Positions 22,590-35,400 of a stretch of DNA of 64,000 nt are shown piece by piece (positions within the stretch are counted from its first letter, which is position 1; each line of letters starts with the position of its first letter). Under the pieces are notes generated by a model, which was not told the DNA's origin, did not search any database, and saw only the letters and a list, made by a program, of their open reading frames with translations. The DNA lies in the NCBI GenBank assembly GCA_942159475.1, contig OW804097.1:109182582-109246581 (forward strand), read 5' to 3'. This stretch comes from Sthenelais limicola (taxonomy: Eukaryota; Annelida; Polychaeta; Phyllodocida; Sigalionidae). Both the position numbers and the translations under genes were made by a program.

Positions 22590-23717
22590 AGGAATATGTT
22601 ACCAATTTTGCTTGGTCATGAATGTTTATACAATACAATCCCAATAGATTTTAATGGATGAATTTTGAGTGTTTTGGAGGTTTTTTCTCACCATCCATGT
22701 AGTTGGTTCAGCATAAAGCATAAACTAACTTGCCAAATAATAATTAGATTGACTTCATTTATATTGCAATAAATTCCCCATGTCTAAAAGCATAGAAAAG
22801 GTATATTTACACATGAATATATGTTGATTATACGCCAAGTTATGGCGTTTCTTGAGTTCACTCGATGCATTTAAGGGAAGTTTTTTCTTCATTTCTTGGT
22901 GTCAATATACTAACTTGTTAAATTTTGATTATATTGACTTCATTCATATTACACTGGATTCCTGATGTCTAAAAACATAGAAAAAGTGTATTTGTACTTG
23001 AATATATCTTAATTATATCCTGAGTTATGATGTTCCAAAGTTTTAGTGGCAGCCATTTTGTTTTTCATGTAGTTTTGGGCATGTTCCCTGGCCTAGATTT
23101 TCTGGGCCTTTTAGTATATCAATAAGACATATCAATAGTATCCAAAACAGTTCAGAAACTGTGTTTTACAATTTGTCCCAGGTCTAATTTCTCCTAGACT
23201 CTACCTGAAAGATCATCAGTCTGAAAAGGGGTTTGTTCTATTACCCCTAGGGGGCTTTGGGGGTGAGTTTCCCATGTGCAGTACTAACTATGGTTGCCCC
23301 AATTGTAGTTTCACTTTCCATAAGTCAATTTAGCATCATAAGAGCTTTCATAAGAGCCTACTAAGAAGGTTCTATGATGACTTTGAAAATCTGGCCCTTG
23401 TGAGCTGAAAACTGTCAGCCATCTTGGATTTGAAGGTCAAAGCAAGATCAAATCATCAAACTGATATCAGATATGAGTTCCTCAACCCCCAAAACCCTAA
23501 TAAGCATATACTGGACTGCATGGTAGGCCAAACCATTGAAATATAAGTTGTCATAGTGGTTGATGGTGGCCATTTTGGATTTGGGGCTGTCACAGGGTTT
23601 CCCCGCACTTTTGCGAGGGTCGCCCCCGCTCATTTTTTCATTTGCCCTTCATAGATGTCAAATCCACTGAGAAACCAACCTTCGCTCTCAACGGTCACAG
23701 AAGTGCTCCAGATGACC
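22590..23717 (-). repeat. Right inverted arm of the 3.7-kb element
   Basis: Reverse complement of the left arm. Similarity fades around CATTCATGACCA and GGTAACATATTC near 22590-22625, which sets the inner boundary. Confidence 0.85.
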
Positions 23718-23723
23718 CAACTA

Positions 23724-23818
23724 TAGTGTTGACCATTTTCCAGTCTGATTTAGCAGAATTTACTAAATGTGTAGATCTGCTGATTGTACATTTTGTGAAG
23801 ATCTGACCCATATATAGA
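23724..23818 (+). mobile_element. MITE-A copy, right half
   Basis: Resumes at TAGTGTTGACC and runs through the family sequence TAGCAGAATTTACTAAATGT to the terminal GATCTGACCCATATATAG. Confidence 0.8.
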
Positions 23819-26417
23819 TGACACAAAGTAACTATAAATGGGAATCACGAGGCAGTAAAGTACCCAGTTCCCATGAAGCACGAAATATGAATCGTGACTC
23901 AACTTTGTGAGGTAGTCAAGTAATCTCTGGACTGGAACAAGTTTGGTTTTGTCAGTGCTATACATATACATGAATGCATAGCTCTGGTTTTGTTGACGAA
24001 TGTCAGCATCTTATAATTATTTTCTATAAATGTGAATCGTGACTCAGCCATGTGAAGTAGTATAGCATTGAGATGGCCTTGAAAATATCTGCGTTGTTGG
24101 TGGCGCCGAGGTATGCAAAATAAAGCAAAGATGTAAACGACAGCCATCACTGAATGTATGGCCAAAGCCATATCATTATATATATGATTCTCTAATATAG
24201 TTTTATGTCACTGTTAGTATACCCATTATGTCTATGTTTTGTTATGACGGATCTCTACCATACATGTTTTATGACTGAATAATCACTGCTATATAAATTG
24301 GACTTTATTTAGTAAGTACGGTATATTGAATTGTTATTTCCTCCTCAATTCAACATTTTAAATGATACAAAGGTTTTCTGACTAATTCTACTTCTATTGC
24401 TATATTATGTTTTGGAATGTAGGCTATTTATTATTGCCTCTTCCAACATTAAATTTATCCTTATTTTCCGTATATCTGTAAGAATTCAATCCCATAATAG
24501 TTACATTTCTTATTTAAAGACCAAATTACAAAGTCGTTAAAACATGCTATTTTATTTCTGTTTGAAAGCAATGTAATTATTAGAGTGTGGTGCATAGCAT
24601 TTCTCTCTTGCTTTCTCACGATGCTCACTTGCAGTCTCAAAACATTGTATAGCTGTTCATGGTTATATACATAAAAGAACCATTGAAATCCCACCCTGTC
24701 TGCATAGTGTCACTGGACTGACTGGACCAACTATATGATGTCCAGTTTATCATTGACAGTAATCAATAATACATAATCATACCACTGGAAATTTACCTTA
24801 TCATTTGATTCAGTTTGTAAATCTTCCCTATTGAAATCCGCATACAAAGTACATAGTAAATATATCATAGTGCATCCACACACTGGCAGTGCATCGTCAT
24901 ACATCCTTTGTGAATTTAGGAATAAATCCTCGGCCCATCCAACTGTCACTTGAAACCCAACCCGACTTGTGTTCATATATAGAGGTCATGCATTGTCTTA
25001 ATCCTATAATACCCTCATCCCAGATTCCATAGCATGTGGGGAAAGCTATGAGAGTTCACAAGTTTCCTGTTGTAATGGAGTAGAAGGAACCTGTTCTGTA
25101 GTGGAATTATATTCTTCAGAGGAACTCTTGTTGACACATTTAAAACGGATGATGATATATAAGCACAAAGATCGGTGTAGCCTATATTGATTATTGCATC
25201 AGGATATTATTCTCAGATGCTGAATACTTCCTACTATATAGCATTGGTGAAGACAATTTGAAGATTTTCAGGCGACTTCACCCATACATCTATATACGAT
25301 GCCCCTTTCAGCAAGTTACTTTTATTTTCCAAGGGAGATTTTCAAACCCTACTGAATACATCGTATCGTTTTACATAAAGCACTGCCTATGGCTGTTTGA
25401 CATGCCAACTGTCACACATGTAATTTTAGATTAGTACATGTCTCAATGGGCCTAGCCCCTGATAGATGGTCACATTGAATAATTTGACATTAGATGTTTT
25501 CTCATCTTTCATTTCAAACCTAATCTTCGTACTATCAAATTTGGGTTATTTTAGACGATTGGCGAAGGCTAATAATTATTGCACAATTTCAGGGGAATTC
25601 AACCATCAATTTGAGTGTGGAAATCTTGGTAACTGAATCGAGCTTCATGTAATTATTATTGCATGACCTTGTCCTTTTTTCAGTACATGTATTCACTGGC
25701 CTTTGAAAGTGTTTGTTACCCCGAAGACAATTAACCTGTTTATGTCTTTTCTACCTTTTAATGTCACCTTTTAATTTGTCTGGTCTGAATAGAAGCTGGG
25801 GGTAATGGTAGACATATGTAGTTAACTAGAAGTCGGATCTTGAATAGCTGGGGTAGAGGTTAGGGGAAAGATATGTACTTTTACAGACGGTAAGAGAGTA
25901 CATAAAGCGATCTTCCATGAAGATAAAAATCTGTCCCTGATCAACTGACCGTAACCAAATCCAAGGTTTCATTTTCAATAAAAAAAGAAAGAAAAAAGTC
26001 TTGACTCGACTGATGTGTTTCCCCCTCTGCGCACTAACCACATGAGGTCGTTACGGTTTCATTCTGCAGTGCAATGTCAATGTGAATATATAATAACAAA
26101 TGGAGCTGGTCAGAGGAGAGACTTGATAGGTTGTGCAATAAAAGGTTCTTTAGAATAATTAATAAATGACAATTATTATGAAGTCTCATACTAGCCGCAA
26201 TAAGCTTGTGGTTTTATAATGGCCTATTATATATAATGTTAATGGCCTATTATATATAATGTTAATACATTTTTACCATGAATCGAATAGTATGGTCTTG
26301 AATATAAGTTTGGCTTGAATAGAACCCGGACACCCAACCCGGAGGTAGAAGCAACCTCTTTGAAATAGAAGCCCGGGATTCTAATAAGGAAATATTGAAC
26401 TCAACAACATATTGGGC
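23819..26417. other. No recognisable gene
   Basis: GAATCGTGACTCA is repeated near 23889 and 24034. A MITE-A end (GGCGACTTCACCCATACAT) lies near 25272-25290, with a possible interior scrap near 25536-25570. No coding pattern. Confidence 0.45.
26221..26266 (+). repeat. 23-base tandem duplication
   Basis: GGCCTATTATATATAATGTT, AAT is repeated twice without change. Confidence 0.85.
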
Positions 26418-26646
26418 ATCAGAAAACGTAGTACAATCGGCAGCTCTACAAATATAGTAAATTATGCTAGATAAAGATGACAATTATAAAACACTAGGTA
26501 TACTTGGGTATATTACGTCGATTGGCGTAATCTTCTGTTGGGTTATATTGAACTGCATTTTGAATTTTTGTCTTAAACTTGGGTTATTTGAGAGGATTTG
26601 TGAAGTCGAATTGTACGTTTTCTGACGCCCTGTCACTCCCATATAT
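26418..26646 (-). mobile_element. MITE-A copy, reverse orientation
   Basis: Contains AATCGGCAGCTCTACA, TTGAACTGCATTTTGAA, AAACTTGGGTTATTTGAGAG and an end reading CCTGTCACTCCCATATA. Confidence 0.65.
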
Positions 26647-28903
26647 TGCATTTAGGATAGGCCTGACCTACTTCATCTGTTTACCAGTCTGACTGCACGT
26701 ACACACCGGAATAAATAGAATTGTATATAATTTATTTTCAAAACACTTACTATTTTGGGGATTGGTGATGATCTGTTTTTAAAAACATTTATATCGACAA
26801 ATTTCACATTATATACGTGATACGTTTCATCGTCAATAATAAACAGAAAGAAAAACATCCAATCAAAAATCCGAGTCTTGCATATGTAATCAATATAATT
26901 TATTATACATACAAAAAGGACAACTACTTTACAGATTTTCTAATAAATAGTAAACACTTCGAGGCAAAATACTCCAAGTGCAACCAATATCTACATTTTC
27001 TTTTTACATGGACGAATACGTTAGAAAGCACTTTTTGAGACGATCCCCAAACAATCCTGAGCGATACGTTAACATATTATTTCCGGGGACGGACAAGGTA
27101 GAATATCAGTAAATGGTATCGGACGGAATGGATTCTGCATAGGCAATACACAAATGTAACAACAAATCTATAAGCTTTCTTCACATTTTCAAAACGAAGA
27201 TTTTTTTTTCATTTCATTGCTTTGACGAGCAAACCCCTGTTTAGGTTTGACGTGATATTGGATATATGGGATTAACTATAAATCCCCCAAACCATATATT
27301 TAGTGCTTAACATATTACAACATTATCACAACTTTGTTTTGAATCTCATGTGGATTGCACCGATAAACAGAGTAAGGACATTCCATTTAACGTACATTAT
27401 ATATTAAACATAATATATATATTATATATTATAACACCTTATTCAGTAATTTGAAAATCCAGTCTAGATTTACTCCCTATCACTTAGATATAAAATTAGA
27501 CTGTAGGCAACTGGTAATAAAAAGTGGTTTTACAAAAGAAAACACCTTTTTATATAAATCTATGTGTATAACTCTGTTTATATATTTATATCTACAACCT
27601 GAAAAAACCTATTTAATCAGTTAGTATGGATAATAATAAATTTGAGGAATGTTACAAAAACTAAAATAATTCCACTAAATATAGAAAAATACTTTGGCGA
27701 CCAATCATTAATAAATCATGCATAGCAATACAAATCTATAGCAGGAAAACATAAGTTATATAGTTTTTTAAAGATAGAATTGATCTAGGAGAGTGAACCA
27801 ACGGTAAATATACATTACTTCCCGACCAAGTTTAGATTAAAAAAGCTGAAACAATTGATTATTTTTTAAATAAGAAATATTGGATCGCATCTAGATATAA
27901 AGCGACATAATTTTTGCAGTCAATTTATGTAATAGGAAAATACTTCTTGTTATCAAGGACGGACTGTTCAGCAAACAAGGGTTAATTGGGGTATTGTTGG
28001 AATATTTGATCAAGGCATTTGTTGACTGATTCTGTTGCAGGATTCAGTATTACCTCGACCCTATAGTTGCAAAGCCTGCACTTTAGACAGCTTCCCTATA
28101 CCCCTACTTGACACAGAATAGAAAACTAGTTCTTTTGTTTGGGATGGAGTCTTTTTGCATATTTCTCCTGTGGCTTTGAACCAAAAAAACCCATCAGAAT
28201 AAAAACTTGATGAACATTAAAGATACATTCTCAGCTAACATCGTTAAAAAACAAAAAACGTTTACTTTTTGTTCCATTCTTTTCTTACCAACCAGAAAGT
28301 CATTTAACTAACATTTTGGGAGGTTTCCTAATTGTTTTCGCTGCAGTGCTCCATAGGATTTTACATTTCGCCGTACACAAAACCACTCATTGTGTGTGGC
28401 TTCATTCATTATCGCCCTCCATCGCCTATGCTTTCCTGCTGAAATCTACGAATTCTTGCATAATATCATAGAGCCTGAATCCAGCCGTGGTGATGAAATA
28501 ATTCTTTAAGAGGCCTGGGAGAGGGTCACGTTATAATTATATTTATGGGAATGTCATGTCAACCTGAGTAGGCCTGAGTAGGTCTTTTACACATGGGCCA
28601 TGACCACAGCTGCCACAGAGAGAGAACACAGTGGCAAGGTAGAGGTACCAGTAACCTCTCCTCCCCTACTACAGTTGCCACCCCTCAGGCATTGTCTCCC
28701 TTTCCAGTTTGTCATAAATCGAAAAGACCCATACGAAATGTGACTGTTCTTCATGTTCCACTGCTCTTAAAGGAACTTTTTATCATCTAGGCTAGGAGAC
28801 AGTATAGCAAGATACTGAGAAATGTCCAACGGTGAGTGACTTTGGTGAGAATAATTTGGTAGATGTAGCTGAGAATATAGCTTAAATAATAGCAATATTA
28901 TTA
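26647..28903. other. NPHP4 3' flank and 3' untranslated region, boundary unknown
   Basis: Downstream of the NPHP4 stop. AT-rich. Minus-strand AATAAA occurs at 26731-26736 and near 26898. No other gene seen. Confidence 0.45.
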
Positions 28904-29426
28904 TTATTGATATGTAGCCCTGACACAGAATGTCTCCTCATTCTTATCCTCCTCATCATTTATAAACACTAAAATCTCTGCTGTCCCAGAGCTATGACTT
29001 GGCGCGAACCTCAATCCGATGCTCTCTGTCGCTCCGGATGCAATCTCCAACCGGGTCTCCTTGAACTGCACCATATCATCTCTATTTGTCCTCAGATAGA
29101 ATACCTTCTTCATGGGGTATGGGTTAGTATAGGCAATTCTCTTATTGGAGCCTTTTCCCCCACCTATAGGTAACACAAGCTCATACGCCTTAGATATGAC
29201 AGGTGTCCTGCAGGTGACACAGACCAGCCATGTACGGATGAGTTGGTGGTACTCCACATCCACTACATTGATGTAGAGGAACTTGGTGCCTGCGACTGTC
29301 GGTCGGACCCCCGCGTGGATCTCCTGTAATGTGTTAGCGGTGAGCATGAAGGGGTCACGCGGCTCTATCTGCATCTCATCCTGGTGTGAGGAGAAGCACT
29401 GCACCAACCTGGAGGCTTGGGTCCCC
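28904..29426 (-). CDS. NPHP4: NPHP4 terminal coding exon
   Basis: 523 bases including TAA at 28906-28904. Encodes [55 protein letters not shown] and the C-terminal [15 protein letters not shown]. These match the C-terminal beta domain of vertebrate NPHP4 almost block for block. Acceptor TTCCAG. Minus-strand AATAAA hexamers occur at 26731-26736 and about 26898, roughly 2 kb downstream; no closer canonical poly(A) signal was obvious. Confidence 0.97.
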
Positions 29427-32400
29427 CTGGAATAACGTAAGATAAGATAATTTTAAATATAACCAAAAGTACAAATTGAGGATACACTTCTGGGGTCCCA
29501 GTTCTACATGTAAGTGTATGCCACTTGCCAGTATGTAAAAGTACCTGCACCCTATAAACTATGTGATACCACTGTACATGGCGCTGTGGTGCCACCAACC
29601 TGCTACCAGAGCCTAGTTAAGGGCTAGTTCTGGCAGGTGGCGCCCTGTTTCATTGAGGACCCACCGCAGAGGTAACACCACTCTGCTGATGGTAGCAGGA
29701 TGGCAGCTACTCATCATCTACCAACCTGTCTTGTCTGACCACTTCCCCAGTGCTGTATAAATTTGTAAAAATATATGCCCCGTTTCAGTACCTCTAGATT
29801 ATTCATTCTATGTGCATTATTTAGATAATTACCCAAGTTTGCTACAAATAATAAATAAATATGAGAAATTTAATTCCAAAACAATGAGCTCAGGAACTTT
29901 TGACAGTGGGTTTCTTTTATGGTCAGATGTTTCAGTTTATAAATATTCTTTTTTAAAAAGTGATCTAAACCTACCTGAGTACGAGGGTGAACCTGCTGGT
30001 CTGCCCCTCGATAGCTGCCACATCCACCCGCTGGAGGGCATGTACGTAGACCTGCCACACCTGTAGGGGCTGACTGAGGAAGGGGTCGGTATAGATGGCC
30101 AGGTGGAAGCGCTTTATCTGCGGTGAGGCTCCACATGGGACCTGCAATATAGTTATATTGTGAGATACCTGTCTCATACCATTTCTAACCATGTTAAAAA
30201 GAATTCTGTTTGCAGTTTATTTACAATTTAATATTATACTATAATTGCATAACAAGTTACTAGATATTGTAAAAATACAACATAATTTAGACACTGTGAT
30301 AGCCCCAATTAACTGATATATGGGTTAGATTTTCAGAAAATGCACAATCTATAGTTCTACACATCTCTCAAATTCTGCTAAATTAGAGTGAAAAATGATA
30401 GATACTGAGCATATCTGAGTGTATTCTGTATTGTATTCATTCAATAAATCTGTTTGGTTATGTTGAACTGTACTTTGAACCTGATTTTTGTCTGAAACTT
30501 GGGTTATTTGACAGGATTGGTGAAGGAAAATTGTACACTTTCTGAAAACTTGACCCATATATAGACACACTTGGCAAACCAGGTAGGTAATTACATGCTA
30601 AATCTTGTAATGGACCGATACGGTGGTATTATTTTCTTTAAAAACAGAGTTCATTAAAAATTAAAAAGAGGGAACAAGATATACAATTTGTGAGAACATC
30701 ATATGAAATGTGCCTTACCTTGAGGAAGATGTCATGTGGCTCCCCTTGTTGGACCTGGCGTGACTCAGAGATGACGTTAGGGTCACTGCAGCGGACAAAC
30801 ACCTGACTTACACCTCCTCCGCCTATTGGCATTCCTGTAATAGGGCAATAGCATCTATATTACAAGCAGCACATCATAATAGTAACAATATAATTACAAG
30901 TTTTTGTCTCTATACTGTCTGTCTTCTCTTCCCTCTATTTGCAACCCCCCCCCCCCCCCCCCCCCCTTCCTTTCTCCATCCTTCCCCCTTCTCTCTCACA
31001 CACACATACTGTATCTAACTGAATGTCTGTCTCTCTCTGCCTCTTTCTCCTTCTGTCTATCCTTCATCTTTCTGCCTCTGTATAGTTCTCTCTCTGTATC
31101 TGTGTGTATCTCTCTTTCTATCTCACTGTATCGTTCTCTTTTTCTTCCCCAATTCGTGTCTCATTCTCTGTGGATCTCTCTCATTCTCTTTATCTTTACT
31201 CTCCCCGCTCTTTTTTTCTCTGTCCACTCTCCCTCTCTCTCTATCTCTCTCTCTATCTGCTCTCTGTGTTTGTATCATAGATAACCCACCTGGCATGGTG
31301 TGTAGGGGAGGCAGGCGGATGGACTTCTTGAGGAATGTTTGCTCCGGGTGGTGAAAGCGGAAAGTCTGGTCTATGATATGTGGCTGTGGTTCCACCCGTA
31401 CGGACAGTATGGCTATAGGCTTGTTCTCCTGGGTCTTGAAGAACACCTAGAACAGGCAAATTAAGCAATCAATACCAATGAATGCGATACTTAAAGTACA
31501 ATCAATGTCAAATGGAAGAGTCCGGGGGAAGAGTGTGTCCCATACTTTTTAATTAGGATTACCTGGGGAAAATTATCGTGTACAAATGTAATTTATACTA
31601 CATACAGTTGCCAGTGAGGTTAACTGAACTAGATGGAGTATTTAAATGGACCTTCAAATAGTTTATACTATCTTTATGACTCCATATCAACCGATGGATT
31701 GATTGATAAACATTCAGTTTTATCCAAAGGGGCTTTAACACATATATGTCCTTACCTTAATCATTCTGTCTTCCATGGGATCGTTTCTCTTTGTGTAGTA
31801 GGAGCCGGTTTTGGTTTTGGGGGTAGAAAGGAATGGATTGGATGGGCCCTGTAGAGAGAAATATTATAGAGGTTAATTAGATACAATTATGAGTAAGTAC
31901 ACATATATATATATGAGAGTGGGTGAAAAGGCGGAATAGGTGGAAAGAAAGAGGAACAAAATAGAGTGAGTGAGTGAGATTGGTTGCTTTACGCACTTAT
32001 CAACACATTTGATATGGTTATATCTAGGGCGGGAGAGCTGAGAGGGAGGCAGTTTATGATCATACCCAGGAAATAGAGATAGAGAAGAAGGGAGAGAGAG
32101 ATAGAGAAGAAGGGAGAAACAAACAGAAAAGAGACAGGAAGGCACTTTATGGTCATACCCAGGACCAACGGACAAAATAGAAATGAGCGAAAAATAAAGT
32201 AGGAGAGAAAAGGAGGGAGAGAGAGACACTCAGATAGAGAGAGAGACAGACAGAAAGAGACAGACTGATACATAGAGATAAGCAACAGTGACCCACCTGA
32301 GACTGTTGAGTGGAGTGATCAGCTTTAAAGGTGAGGTACTTGAATGGAATACTGATACATTCCTTAGGTCTGAGGAAGACCTCAGGCTTGGAAGACTGTG

Positions 32401-35400
32401 TATCAGTATTGAACATCCCCTCCTCTACTGGCGTCTGGATATCGTGTAAAGTCTTAAAGTGTCGCCACTCCCGCGGGTCGGTTACAACTCTGGAACATAT
32501 AGCAATATATAATAAGTTATCCAGATAGAAAAATAAGTTCTTTAATACATTTTTAGCTGGAATAGTTCTTCTGTAGGTGATTCTTGTTATTATTTTGGTA
32601 ACTGGCTAACTCTCCTAAGCCCAAAGGAGGATTCAAGATCCTAAATTAAATTGGTCGCAGGGTGTATGCGTGCATTCATACCGACCATCAAACCTTTCCC
32701 CTGGTTTACAGATGTGAAACTTTGAGGTTAATTCTCAGGTTGGATAAGAATGAGCTAAAAAGAGTATCATTTTTTTGAGATTTTTTTTTGGCGGAGAGGG
32801 CGACAAAATAAGATGAAAATGCTGCTTGAAAAATGACTGAGTCAAATTGGTGAGACGAGGGCCACAAAGTTGCCCACAAAACAAACATCAAAATACCAAT
32901 GGAAATTAGTATCAATAATGACAAACTTACATTAATTCGGGATCGTCCACATCTATGATAACGGTGTGCTCAGTATTGTAAGGGTTGCGGAGTACAAACT
33001 CAAAGAATTGTGTGGTGCCCATGGAGGGGGCGATAATATGGTCTGATGTGATGGCGGAGTTGAGCATGTTAAGGATGCCCTCCCTCTTGTGGTGGTTCCG
33101 GTACATACTGATCGTCTTCAGGTCACGTGACCTCTCCTCCTTCTCTAACAGGTGCGGCTAGAATATAGGAATCATAGAATTGTAATAAGACATACAACAA
33201 ATCATTCTGATATAATTTGGTGGGGACTAAAGTGGAGAAATTGAGTGTGTTATTGTTTTTTCTATGGTACCTTGCAGAGAGTAGGTATGTGTCATTCATG
33301 TGGCGTGCGCTTGGAAGTTAGGGACTGTTCATAATTAACACTGAGGGGGGGGGGGGGGAATGGCGAGAAATGATTGTGCAAATTTGTCTTGTACAAAAGT
33401 TCTTGCCCCCCCCCCCCCCTTTGAAAAGTTGTACATTTCATGACCACCCCCACCAACCCCACATCATTGTAGTTCTGAGTCTGTGAAAAAAAATCCCCCC
33501 CCTCCCCTTCAGAGTCTGTGCAACAAATATGCCCCCCCCCCCCCCCCCCACTTCAGCGTCTGCACAAAAAAGTGCCCCCTGAAAATTCTCCTCCCCAGTG
33601 GTTAAAAATGAACAGTCCCTTAGTATGAGAAAGTGAGAAGAGCTCAGGGAGACAACTTCTATTATTAATTTGTTTAAATAAAAGAAATAAAGGTTTATAA
33701 AATATCAAAAAAGTTGTTGTAGTTGATGCTAAAGTGATTGATTAGTCATAGTCATATATGTTACATGTATCTGACATTCATTAATCCATTATATAGATTA
33801 GTCAATACTGACAGAAATAACCTTAGTCAATATTTTTTTTATTCTTAAATCAAGCTTTATTCATGGTAACCAGTCTTCGAGGTTCATACAATGCCAAGAC
33901 ATGTCATAAAAACATTTTTTAGAAAACTTTTTGAAATACTTTTTTTATTTCTTTTGTACTTTTCTGATCTTTCTTACCGATCTCTTCTTCCACACTGACT
34001 AGAAAGAGTTTCTTAAACATATTTTAATGAGAGAAACATGTATTCTTAAACATAGCAATATATACTTACAGATATAACCTGTGTGGACTCATTCTCCGTT
34101 TGTCTAACAGCTTGCATCCTGGCTAGTTTGCGTTGCTGTGCCTTGTTTGTCTCACCCCGGGCCTCTCTCTGCTCTTCCCCAACCAACTTCTCCTTCCTTG
34201 TGTAGAGTAAAGAGGCCAGCTCGTGATCCACCTCCGCCATGTGCGCTGCCTTCGCCACCTTTGTCTTGCGTAACACTGAAATATATAAGATTTTTATTCT
34301 GACACAACTCATACATATATATGTTAAAATACATCAGAAAAGGGTTGATATCATCTGCTGAGCAGGTCTTCCTGATATCCCTAAGTAAATATATAATAAT
34401 AACGCTTAATCTCTCCATTCATTTCAATTCAATTGGTATTTATACAAAAAGTGTACAAAAAGGTTACACGACTCTAAAAGTGAGTTTTAGGTCTTCCAGC
34501 GTGTCCCTGAAGTGATTTGAAATAACAATAAACATCAGCTTCCCAACTATCTAACAGCTAGGTATTGTGATCTATCTAATACATTTTAATAACAAGTTAT
34601 GAGTAATGATAATAGTAACAAGGACTGATTATTTTTTTCATGGAAACCTTTTTAGCTCTCGAAGAAGCAATATTTGACCAATCGCGACAGGCTGGTTTCA
34701 TGGGCTTCTGTCTTTGAATTTTCGTCAGAAAATCTACAATTTGCCTTCGCCAATTGTCCCAAATAACCAAAATAAATGACAAAAATAAGGTTGAAAATGC
34801 AGTTCAACATAACCAAACAGATATATTATATATTCTGAATCATCGCAACACCTACTATATTCAGATATTAACCTAGTATGTATAACTTTTTAGCAGAATT
34901 TAAATGTTTAGAGCTGCCGATTGTACATATATTCTGACGGCCTGATCCACTGTATTTTGTATTTAAATATTTGTATTCAGCAAAAAACATTATGTAACAA
35001 ATACACTGTATCTCATTAGTTGCTGACTCTTCCAAAATTCAATATTTTATCATAGAAAATTACAACATATAGTAGTCATTATAACGAAATATACGTTATG
35101 AAATAAATATGAAGTTCAAATAGGTTAGGCCTAGCTTATATTAGGTCTATAAAAAAATGATACTCACCCGAGGCGTGGTCCCCAGAGGGAGGTTTGAGTA
35201 GACTGCCCCCGCCGTAACTAGCGCCAGACCCGGCCTCAGATGTAACTACTACCTTAGGTCTGGTGCTTATCAATCCTCGCTCTGGAAGAGGAGAAAACAG
35301 ATTATTTCTTAATCCCTTAATCCCAGGTAGGCATTTGCTATTTCCCCTGGTGTAGGACAGGGTAGAATTTACATAATCAAAATAACCAGACCCATACATT

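Larger units (their letters stand above)
20032..23717. mobile_element. 3.7-kb long-inverted-repeat element inserted in a MITE-A copy
   Basis: Left arm about 20032-21165 is repeated in inverse orientation at about 22590-23717, starting GGTCATCTGGAGCACTTCTG. By eye the arms are close to identical over more than 1 kb. The octamer TAGTGTTG abuts the left end (20024-20031) and recurs at 23724-23731, six bases beyond the right end, consistent with an 8-base target duplication. The interrupted MITE-A copy resumes directly after it. The 1.4-kb centre has no recognisable transposase. Each arm carries the same 61-codon open frame (20116-20301 plus; 23448-23633 minus), a consequence of arm identity rather than evidence of a gene. 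Confidence 0.85.

Noticed and set aside
30904..31284. Plus-strand 126-codon frame
   Set aside because: Consists of poly-C and CT-rich low-complexity sequence in an NPHP4 intron; no domain.
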